From assembly GCA_963920765.1 (NCBI GenBank), contig OY987244.1:3102501-3166500 (forward strand): DNA of 64,000 nt, given 5' to 3'. The stretch is from Ulota crispa. Taxonomy: Eukaryota > Streptophyta > Bryopsida > Orthotrichales > Orthotrichaceae. Position 1 is the stretch's first letter, and the number at the start of each line of letters is the position of its first letter. Shown piece after piece: positions 24,093 through 33,146 of this stretch. The position numbers were made by a program, and so were the translations under genes. The notes under the pieces are model-generated. The model saw only the letters and a program-made list of their open reading frames with translations. It made no database searches and was not told the origin of the DNA.

Positions 24093-26497
24093 CTAACTTG
24101 GAAAAGTTGAGAACCACTTCTTGAGTGAAGAGCCTCGTGTGATAAAAGCTCCTCGGTTTTCACTATCTGCTTTGAAAGGGCTCTTCAAGGCCTCGAGTTC
24201 AGCCATGATCATCTTCCGAACAGGAGCTTTGATATCGGCTTTCGAGTGCTTCCCCCATCCTGTGATGATTCTTACTTCCGCAGGAGCCCTGTCGTTCAGC
24301 TGGAGTCGATCTCTTAAAGAGCTCAGCCACAGAGGAAAAACAATCGAAGCAGTGCCCGCAGACATGTTGTGCAAATCTAGTTGCCAGACATCTGATGAAA
24401 ACGTGACACACTCAGACGGAAGCCCCAAAGTGAAAAGAAACTGAACAATGTTGAGCTCCTCTGCTGAAGCCCTTTTGTCCTCGAGCCTACCAAACACAAT
24501 CCGCAGAATGATCACAAACAACCAAACACATGGCTCGGAATACAAGATGCCAAAAGGCAGAATAAATGGCAAGATAATAGACAAAGTTGAGATAACTGGT
24601 AAGAAAGAGAAGTTTGCACCTGCGATGAAGACTTTGAGGACTAGCCAGTGCACCACTACCCACAGCACCAAGCGTTCGACACGCTTTCGTAAGAGCATTC
24701 CAAGACACCAGAGACGGTCTTACACCAGCCTCATCCATTTCCAAAAAGAGTTCCACCATTCTCTCGAGCCTTTCAGCATTGCAATACGCTGAAATCATCA
24801 TGTTGAAACCAGCAGTGTCAAGCTTCATTCCTTTCTTTCGCAAACCTTCAGCTATCCTCTCCATGTCGGTTAACATGCCAACCTTTCCAAATCCCAAGAG
24901 AAGTGCCTTGTAGTCATCCAAGCATGGTGGACATCCATTTGCTGTCAACTCCATCAGTACTTCCTCAGCCTCGACAGGTTTCTCTGCGGCAGAGTATGCT
25001 CGCGCCAAAGCCTTGTAACCGAGAGTACGAGACTTGGGTAACCCCAATTCGCATAACCTACAGAAAGCTTCTTGTGCTTGGTCTTCAAGACCTTGGCTAA
25101 TGTAGCTTTCGATTAGAGCACACTCCAGCTTCGCCTTCTGTTTAGGAGCTAACGTTTCTTGTGGTTCTAGTATGTGTGGTGAGTTTGCGAACGCCTGCTT
25201 CTCCTTTGCAACCATTGCAACGATGCGAGCATGAAGGTTCGGGTCCCACTTGTACCTTGCTTCTTTTGTGACTGCTTGGTACATCTGTAATATGCCGAGA
25301 ATGGTAGCATAAGCATTTGAGTGAAATAGAAAGAACACATAATAAGATCTGGTACCTCGATGGGTAGAACTCTTTCTTTAACAAGGCCAGAAAGCACCAA
25401 AAGGCTAACAACAAAGAGAGAAATGCAAGGGATTTAGGGTTAGAGTTTAGGGTTTAGGGTTTGACAGCCAGAGAGCAGAGATACATGTAAGATTCGTAAG
25501 TATGTTTTTACTCAACTACTCCCTCTGTCCCTCTAAAACCGTCCAAATCAGATACATTTCTTGTACAACGAAAAAGCTCCCTTTTGCTAATTTCAAACAT
25601 TGAAAAAGGGTTTGCCATGTTCAATGATTTCATGGGGGCAAGATAAGCGATTAGGGAGCATTCCTCTCCTAGCAAGCTTGGCCTTGCCCATATGAGGTAC
25701 CATTCTTGCTACTAATCTTTAAATCATCAATAACAAGGAGCTGGCAGCATGCACAAATATGGTACTTTTTGCATGGACTTTGGGTGCCTAAACAGCAACA
25801 TCAAAACTAGAGATTTTGCATACGTTTGGTAGATTAGTAGATTGATTCTAGAATGCATGTGTCACTAGCACAAAGACTAAAATAATGAGGAGCTGGCAGC
25901 ATTCACAAATTATGCACAAATATGGTACTTTTTGCATACAATTTGGGTGCCTAAACGGCAACATCAAAACTAGAGATTTTGTATACATTTGGTAGATGGT
26001 ATATTGATTCTACAATGCATTTGTTACTAGCACAAAGACTGAAAACGCAGTTAATCCTTTGCAAGGATTGGACGCTTTTACAGGAACAGAGGGAGTATCA
26101 CATAGGTACAAGGTTTTCGAAATCCTACCGGAAGCACAAGCTCGCATTGACCTCGTTGTACAAGCTCCTCCAATACCTCCATTTGCGCGACTCGCGACAG
26201 ACCTCGTGATCTCCGAATCAGCAACTTGGCGCCATTAGCCCCGCTAGCAGATACCACCTCCGGCAGCAGCCGCATGGCGCTCTTGCTCGCACATCTCACA
26301 AGAAACGTACAAACAGGATGCTCGCAAAACCCTTTCCTCCTGATTTGCAACCTCACCGACAGACCACGAGATGCATGAGACTCCCACTCCATCGCCAGTC
26401 GTGTCCACTGCCAGGCCCCTTCCGAAGCGGAGCGTAGGTTGGGTTGTGCAAGAGGCGAATACCATGACCGACAGATAGCAAGATGAGGCGTCGCCAT
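24093..26497 (-). CDS. PPR-SMR protein, organelle RNA metabolism (left copy)
   Basis: Reliable exons are one ending at 25356, 25284-24620, and 24486-24093. A first coding exon with a basic, serine-rich N-terminus typical of a transit peptide probably runs 26497 to about 26129. The middle exon holds pentatricopeptide helical repeats (for example LDDYKALLLGFGKVGM and FNMMISAYCNAERLERMVEL). The last exon is a complete SMR domain with LDLHNMS and ITGWGKHSK, ending at WFSTFPS. PPR-SMR proteins bind and sometimes cleave chloroplast or mitochondrial RNA. The joins 25356/25284 (71-nt intron, phase 0) and 24620/24486 (133-nt intron) keep frame. The join of exon 1 to exon 2 does not work in phase with the best donor (26129), so the 5' structure is unsettled. 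Intron 1 contains a Stowaway element and telomere-like repeats. Confidence 0.8.
24593..24594. other. Empty TA site of the MITE present in the right arm
   Basis: Here the arm reads straight through GAGATAACTGG. The matching place in the right arm holds a 333-bp element between two TA dinucleotides (60417-60753). This is the unoccupied target and proves the TA duplication. Confidence 0.8.
25436..25462 (-). promoter_or_regulatory. Telomere-like (telo-box) repeats near PPR-SMR exon 2, left arm
   Basis: Tandem TTTAGGGTT units lie just upstream of the second coding exon. Telo-boxes are common in promoters and 5' regions of plant genes for translation and organelle functions. The right arm carries a longer tract at 59522-59582. 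Confidence 0.5.
25519..26095. mobile_element. Stowaway (Tc1/mariner) MITE in PPR-SMR intron 1, left arm
   Basis: Ends CTCCCTCTGTCCC and AGGAACAGAGGGAG are the classic Stowaway termini, flanked by TA (25517-25518, 26096-26097). The interior has a duplicated block of about 150 bp (each with TGGGTGCCTAAACRGCAAC) that is single in the copy at 29575. Confidence 0.85.
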
Positions 26498-27204
26498 GAC
26501 CTAATCTCCTCCGAATTCAAACACTGGTTGCACACTCAGCTCCAAGGCGGCTGCATACTTCTCCACTATCAGAACTCCTACAGGAAGCGAGCCTTTCGTA
26601 GAATACTAAATCAAGCTTGAGACCACTACTAGGAGTAATCGAATCCCTGGCACAAAATAATTGACACTTGAATTATACTCCTTTTGAGTAATTTTGTCCA
26701 GCATCACAAGGAAGCAAGAAATCTTCCGCTTTGTTTTAGTTTTCACTTGCATGTGTGATTGCCTTCCGTCGTCAACGTTTCTTCAATTCAGTTTTCAAAC
26801 TCTCAGGCTGTGGGTACACAATCAAAGTTGCGTAAATGTGAAAATAAGTTCAGTTGCGGTATCTCAAATGAGCCATGGCGAGATCGTGGCATAGCTCGAA
26901 ATGTACCAAAAACGTGAGCCACTGAACACGAGTGGTATCAGAATGTGGTAGCCATACAGATTAGAAAATGCATCTCTATGCTCGTCAGGAGCAGCAGATA
27001 CATCAACGCTCGATCAACCGTTTGCAGATGAGATCAGGAGGTGCGTGTAACCCTAATGCGACAACACCTCAAAGTTTCCCGACACCAAACACTGCAAGCA
27101 TGTGAGAATCTCCTGCGCATCCCTGATATGGCTCGCTTTCGAATCTTGATATTTTGGATGAAAAAGTTTATGGATTCGTGCCTGCGTGGACAATTCAAAC
27201 ACAC

Positions 27205-27790
27205 CACCTCCCGAAACCGTTGTACCACCGACGACCACATCTCCCAAGCCACGAAGAATTGCTTATCCAACTTGTTGACGACGCCTGACCGTCCGATCTC
27301 GCCCATCGACGGCCCAGCGCCTCTCCTCCTGAGCCACAGAGTTCCTTTCCTCGTTTGCAGGCCAGGCCACTGCCACCTCGTGTGCTACGCTTGGCTTGAT
27401 TCAACACCTCACTCTGCGAGAATCGCGAGGTACACGTCCTGCAAATTTGTACAGGAAGTGGTGGGCCGAATTTGGCGATGGTGAGAGAATTGGTTGGGCG
27501 CGCGGGGGCCCAGCTCGCCACCGCGGCGTCACCGAGCTCGAGCTCGAGCCCGTCGAGCGTGGTGGCGATGGGCGTCTTGCGTGGGCTTCCAATTGGAGCA
27601 TCCAGAGCGAATCTGTCGTCGTCGTCGTCGTCGTCGTCGTCTGGTGTTGGTAGTGCTGCGTGGTCGCAGCAGAGAAGAACAATTTTAGTCGAAGCTCAAG
27701 AATCGGCGATTGCAGGTCGATTCCCGCATTCTCTTCCCACTTGTTTGCATTCTCATAAGAACTCTTTGGGTTGCGCATTGCTGAGGATTA
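27205..27790 (+). repeat. Duplicated promoter/transit-peptide module, HCF173 copy
   Basis: This block matches 50085-50745: upstream CCGTCCGATCTC, ATCGACGGCCCAGCGC and GAGCCACAGAG, then exon 1 with a GGAGCATCC block and an EAQE motif just before a phase-1 donor, then the start of intron 1 (CATTCTCTTC, GCATTGC). The downstream exons of the two genes are unrelated. Confidence 0.85.
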
Positions 27791-30700
27791 TCCCTTTTCA
27801 ATCTGAAGGATTCTAGACGGAGTTTTCTAGGAATTGAAAATGTACTCGCAGCATCAACATACATATTCGATTTCGGATTGCTGTTACTTTTGGGTTGATC
27901 CCTTTTGCCAGCGAAACCTGAAAATACAGTCGAAGATCAGGCTCGAAATCGTTGAAACCAATTTCTTTTGAGTTTGAAGTTCAGCATTGTTAGTCAATCT
28001 TCATCCAGTTACGGCATCAGATGTCAATTTTCAATAGTCAAACTACTTGCAGTAGTTGAGATAATGTCAATGCAGCAAGGTCTAAGGTTCCCTTAGCAAT
28101 CAGTAGAATTCTGCCGAGTCGCATTAGTATTTCAAGAGAATCATAGCGTTGTTACTGACGTCGGCACTGTTTCTGTTGAATGCAGCAATCTCAGGGGCTG
28201 TGAGCAGCAGTGAAAGCGCAGGAAGACCATGCCGGGCTTGCAATCTGGGAAGCACGTTCGGAGGGCGAAGTGTCAAGCTCTCGAGCTCTGTGCACACTGG
28301 CTCTCGTGTGCGTGCGTCTGCTAAACCCGAAGACGACAGCGATGAGAGCGATGAGAGTGATGAGCCTGCAGTGAAGCCGGAAGAAAAGATTGAAACCATC
28401 CAGGGTTTGAAGGCTGTGACTGACGACAAGGACGACGCCGATCTGGTCAGTTTTCTTAACTTTTTGATCATCAAGAGTCCTACATGGTTCCACATCATTT
28501 GAGCGAGGATTTTGACTCCTAAATCATCAAGAGTACATGGTTTCACATCATTTGAGCGAGAATTTTTGACATCGTTCAAAATGCAGGTGACTTTGACGTT
28601 GGACGACGTCAACCCTGTTGGACTTGGAAGGCGAACACGACAGATTTTCGACTCGGCATGGCGGCGTCTGACGAATCTGGGACAGCTCACGAGTGCTACT
28701 TTACCAACTGATGAGTACGATTTAGACGAGGTTGTGGTTGGAGGTCCAATGTGTGATTTTCAAACCCCAAACGCCGAGCTGACCACCGTTCTTGTCGCCG
28801 GTGCAACTGGCCGTGTGGGACGCGTTCTTGTGCGAAAGCTGCAGCTCCGAGGTTACAAAGTGAAGGTATGTCCACGTCCGTGCAACAACTGGATTAACCA
28901 TCGCCAGGAACAGAGACAAGTGACCGTGGATATAAAGGTCGTTGTGATACAATTAATAATTCTCTTCATTTTCAATTAGGTCTTGCTTTAGCTTCTGTAG
29001 GAGTTCTTACTTCTGTAGTAGCTCAAGAGATGTATTCTTTACCTCCATATGCATTTTTAGCACAAGATTTTTTACTACTTAAGCTGTGCATTATACACTC
29101 ATCACCAATATATTGCCGGATTTATAATGACAGTTGCTTTTGCTCACGAAGCTATTTTTTTTTATAAGAGATTATAATCCAGAACAAAACAACGAAAATG
29201 TATTGCTCAAGAGCACGGAAGCAGATTCATGTAAGGATTGTTTCAATGTGGATTGCTGCAGGCTCTGGTGAGGAAGGATGATGAGGAGACGATGGAGAAG
29301 CTCCCCCGCTCAGTACAGATCGTCGTTGGTGATCTTGGAGATCCGGCCACGACGAAAGCAGCTGTCGAGGGGTGCAACAAGATCATCTTTTGCGCCACTG
29401 CAAGATCCTCGATCACCGGTGATTTGACGAGAGTGGATCATCAAGGTGTCTACAATTTGTCGAAAGCATTTCAGGTACATACATCTTCAGGAGCCATTTG
29501 ATGGACACCCATGTCCTGGCACTTTTTCTTCTTCTTTCTTGCTACTATGGTCCACGTATCTCATCTGTGATGTACTCCCTCTGACCCTCTAAAAACGTCC
29601 AAAAATCTTCCTTGCAAAGGATCAACTGTGTTTTTTAGTCTTTGTGCTAGTGACACATGCATTCTAGAATCAATATACCATCTACCAAATGTATGCAAAA
29701 TCTCCAGCTTTGATGTCGCCGTTTGGGCACCCAAATTCCATGCAAAAAACCATATTTGTGCATGCTGCCAGCTCCTTATTATTGATGATTTAAAGATTAG
29801 TAGCAACAATGGTACCTCATATGGGCCAGGCCAAGTTTGCTATGAGAGGAATGCTCTCTAATTGCTTAACTTGCCCCCGTGAGATCATTGAACATGGCAA
29901 ACGCTTTCTCAGCGTTTGAAATCAGCAAAAGGAAACTTTTTAGTGGTACAAGAAATGTGTCTGTTTTGGAGCTTTTCAGAGTGACAGAGGGAGTATCTTT
30001 TTTCTTCACGTGCTTTAGAATCATATGTAAGAAACTTCAGAGCCACCATGGAAATAGGAGAAGATTATGAACCTCTGCTTGCGGAATGTGCAGGATTATA
30101 ACCACAAGCTGGCCCAAACTAGGGCAGGGCGAAGCAGCAAGAGCAAGTTACTCCTTGCCAAGTTCAGCCAAGTGAATGCTGCGGAAGGATGGGAACTGAG
30201 GGAAGGCTTTTACTTCACAGATGAAATTGCTGGAAAGTATGATGGCGGGATGGACGCGCAGTTTGAGGTCGCAGAGGACGGAAATGCTACCTTTTCAGGT
30301 ACGCAAGCACTGTTCAAGTGAGCAAAAACTTGCAATCTTTTTGAAAGGAACATACTTGCATTTTTGTGTCGTTTGCAAGCTGGACAAAACTGCAACAGAT
30401 TTCTCAATCAACGTCAGATTGCATCACTTGGTCCTTACAGCAATCTTCCGAAGATGCGTTGGCGGTAAATTACAGTTTTTTCTACAAATGATTGTTTTGT
30501 AATTCAATGTTGTGAATAATGAAACGGGCAATGTTTTTGACACTCAGGATGTGGATTGATTGCCAGGTTATGTGTTCACACGAGGGGGCTATGTGGAACT
30601 GGCAAAGCGACTGTCTCTGCCTCCTGGCCTCACGCTTGACAGGTACTGTACTTATGCACAACCACTCCATGATCTTCCCTTTGCACATACTTTGAAAACT

Positions 30701-33146
30701 CAGGTCCTGTCGAATGTGGACCTGTGAATATGGTCTAGCGAGATTTCTGTACCATTTGTATATGAGTGCATTTCCTGAAAATGGATAGCGAACTGGAAAA
30801 TGAGCCATTATTGTGTTAGAGTTTGGATCAGTGCTTGAAAATTGGAAGCTGAACGTTTGTTTGGATTTGTACTTGAATAGGTACGAGGGGTTGGTTCTTT
30901 CAGTCTGCGGCGATGGCAAAGCATACACACTTTTGCTAGAGACTGACCCTTCAGAGGATGACCCTCAACCGAGACAGTATTTTATGCGCTTCCCCACACG
31001 GCTTGGGTATAGTCGGGTGAGTGCACAATAGTTTCCGGATACACCTATTCCTTTTATGTTTCCCACATTAATTTTTTTACAGTATTTTAGATTATGGAAA
31101 ATTTGATGGATACCCCTAAAGTTTGCAATATTTACATAGATACCCCTGCTTTTTCAGAAATTACACAAATATCCTTGGACCATAATTTTCAGATATTTGC
31201 TTTGTTGTGCATGCCACTTCCCTTCTTCCTTTGTGCACACGTTGCTTCTTTTTTGTTTCGTTACATTCCCTTCTTCAGCATTGGTCATGAAGGAAGTACA
31301 AGCACAACAAATAAATGCCTAAAAATTATGGTCCAAGGATATTTGTGTAATTTCTCAAAAAGCAGGGTTATCTGTGTAAATATTGCAAACTTCAGGGGTA
31401 CCCATGAAATTTTCCCTTTAGAATACGCCAGTATGGAGCACCGAGTTAATGAGTTTCTTTCGATGGCTTAACCTAAATATTGACATAATCTTCCTTCCCC
31501 ATGCAGGTTAGGATCCCCTTCAGTTCCTTCCGACCCATGGATCCCGAGGCTCGACCATTGGATCCTTTTCTAGTGCATTCTCTTGCATTTCGATTTGAGC
31601 CCAGGCGGCAGGTGAGTCACTTTATAAGGCAGATTTCTTGTGTTCGCCGCTTTACATTATCTACTGGATTTCTTAAGAACTATGCCCCCGGCACTAATTC
31701 CTTTGCTGCGATATCGCAGAGATCTTCACCGAATCGACCAGCAGCGGACCTAACTCGTGCTCAGGAAGGCCAGAATAACAGCTTCAAGCTTATACTGGAT
31801 TATATCAAAGCATTGCCAGTAAGCTGCTGTTTCTAGCAATTCTTGCTACCTTTCACTTCCTAATACTCGCTCAGGTCTATTTCGAAGTCATTTTTCAGCT
31901 TTTGCTTAGGTGGCTAATCAAGGTCCGGTTTGCTTGTTTTTTTCTTGTGGCAGAGTGGCCAGGAGACGGATTTCATACTGGTATCGTGTTCAGGAGCTGG
32001 AGTCTCAAGTGAATCTAAAGAGAAGGTCTTGAGAGCAAAGCAGGTAAACTTAAGTTTGTTCAAGTTCCAGCAATTGTTGTCTTTGTCTATTTTAGAGGTG
32101 GCAGTAGTAAATACAGTCTACGACAGGCGTAGCTTGAAGTTATGTACTAATTGTTCTTCATACCCTTTTTTTTTGTGTTAGTCTGGAGAAGCGGCCCTTA
32201 GAAATTCAGGTTTGGGTTACACAATCATTCGACCTGGACCCCTGCAGGTACAGCCTCATTGCTCTTACTTTTCTTTCTCCATCATTTATTTTCTTGACCG
32301 TGCTCACATCAATGCTGCCATTGCCCATGGAATCTTTAGTGGTTGGTGGATTTACTTACCTTGAGTATTTGTACAGGAAGAGCCTGGAGGCCAACGAGCT
32401 CTAGTTTTCGATCAAGGTGACCGCATCACTCAGGTTTGCTCTCATGACCATCTTCTTCATAGCCAACTGTTCTTCACGTTATTTTTTATCAGATGCTGAC
32501 AAGTGCTTTCGAAGAAAAGGATTGTTTTGCCCACTAGATCGCCTTAAAATTCTTCCTTTGCCTGTGCATGTGCGGCGATCAGTCTAGCAATCAAGCTCTA
32601 ACCTCTGTTTGGTGAACTTCAGAGCATAAGCTGCGCAGATGTGGCCGATGTCTGTGTAAAATCATTACACAATCCGACAGCTCGCAATAAGAGCTTTGAT
32701 GTAAGTTTATATTTATTCTGAAACAAGAGCAAATTTTCCACTGGTGTCTGTATTGTTTTATTAACATAATTTTTGGTATATCCTTAAGTTTAACACATTG
32801 TTACGTCTGGATGAGGCATTTATTACGCAGTGCAGTGTGTCCCGTGATTTTTATTAACTCAACTTGTTTTGCAGGTTTGCTATGAATATATAGCTGAGGA
32901 AGGACTTGGTCTGTATGAGTTGGTAAGCTATCTCTACATTTTCGCCTCCTTTTGTAGATTATGAATGTGAAAATATGTTTTATTTCTTTGAGGGTTGAAT
33001 ATTCTGCAGGACAAGTACAAACGCAGGTCTGCTAATTCTGACTCTAATGCTGAGGATGCTTTTGTGATGTGTAGGTTGCCCATTTGCCAGATAAATCCAA
33101 CAACTACTTGACTCCAGCATTGGCTGTTCTTGAGAGGAACACTTGA
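27478..33146 (+). CDS. HCF173: HCF173, psbA translation activator
   Basis: Fifteen exons join in frame: 27478-27715, 28186-28445, 28587-28865, 29262-29474, 30094-30298, 30567-30642, 30881-31016, 31507-31611, 31720-31818, 31954-32043, 32182-32247, 32377-32433, 32623-32700, 32875-32922, 33075-33146; about 673 residues. Residues 1 to about 75 are a serine-rich transit peptide encoded partly by a TCG repeat. From about 234, [12 protein letters not shown] is the dinucleotide-binding loop of an atypical short-chain dehydrogenase. A CIA30 domain ([10 protein letters not shown] to RIPFSSFRP) is inserted at about 340-500. The Rossmann part resumes ([11 protein letters not shown]) to a C-terminus [16 protein letters not shown] that is characteristic of HCF173. 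The protein acts in the chloroplast, binding psbA mRNA for D1 synthesis in photosystem II. Introns hold a psaB insert, a Stowaway and a long-TIR MITE. Confidence 0.95.
28975..29214 (+). other. psaB fragment: Nuclear insertion of chloroplast psaB (NUPT)
   Basis: About 240 bp in the third HCF173 intron match plastid psaB. The reading starts [15 protein letters not shown] then [14 protein letters not shown], is broken by a short insertion, and resumes in another frame with the THHQYIAGF and RDYNPEQN regions. It is the part of photosystem I protein PsaB around those motifs. Frameshifts and stops show it is non-functional; it is spliced out. Confidence 0.85.
29575..29993. mobile_element. Stowaway MITE in an HCF173 intron
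   Basis: Ends CTCCCTCTGACCC and GTGACAGAGGGAG with TA on both sides (29573-29574, 29994-29995). Its interior matches the PPR-SMR intron copies but has only one of the two internal blocks. It lies in the intron after exon 4. Confidence 0.85.
31096..31416. mobile_element. Long-TIR (Mutator-like) MITE in an HCF173 intron
   Basis: Its inverted ends are about 90 bp long (GGAAAATTTGATGGATACCC against GGTACCCATGAAATTTTCCC on the opposite end, then TTTGCAATATTTACA and TATCCTTGGACCATAATTTT). Flanks TTTAGATTA and TTTAGAATA match at 8 of 9 positions, suiting a Mutator-type duplication. The same family occurs at 52323-52810 and, diverged, at 55976-56270. Confidence 0.75.

Larger units (their letters stand above)
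21710..26927. repeat. Left arm of a large inverted segmental duplication
   Basis: About 5.2 kb here is the reverse complement of 57943-63633, about 31 kb away. Homology starts near AGGACCATATAAAATG and ends at ACGTGAGCCACTGAAC. Each arm carries one lipid-transfer gene and one PPR-SMR gene in the same relative order. The predicted lipid-transfer proteins are identical and the large PPR exon is identical over more than 200 codons. Non-coding parts show point changes and transposon indels. Confidence 0.95.

Noticed and set aside
24121..24444. Plus-strand frame of 107 codons over the SMR exon
   Set aside because: Reverse-strand shadow of the SMR domain. It recurs in the right arm only because the arm is duplicated.
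25436..25462. Telomere proximity suggested by TTTAGGG repeats
   Set aside because: The tract is short, irregular, internal and next to a coding exon. It fits telo-box or interstitial repeat better than a chromosome end.
27195..27521. Antisense open frames over the HCF173 and thioredoxin first exons that resemble each other
   Set aside because: Their similarity follows from the duplicated module on the other strand. The sense strand carries the transit peptides and consistent splice sites.
28975..29214. psaB fragment as evidence that the window is plastid DNA
   Set aside because: It is a mutated fragment inside a spliced nuclear gene with nuclear transposons nearby.
33010..33074. Extra coding exon in HCF173
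   Set aside because: As a constitutive exon its 65 nt would shift the frame and remove the conserved C-terminus, so it was kept only as a possible alternative acceptor.
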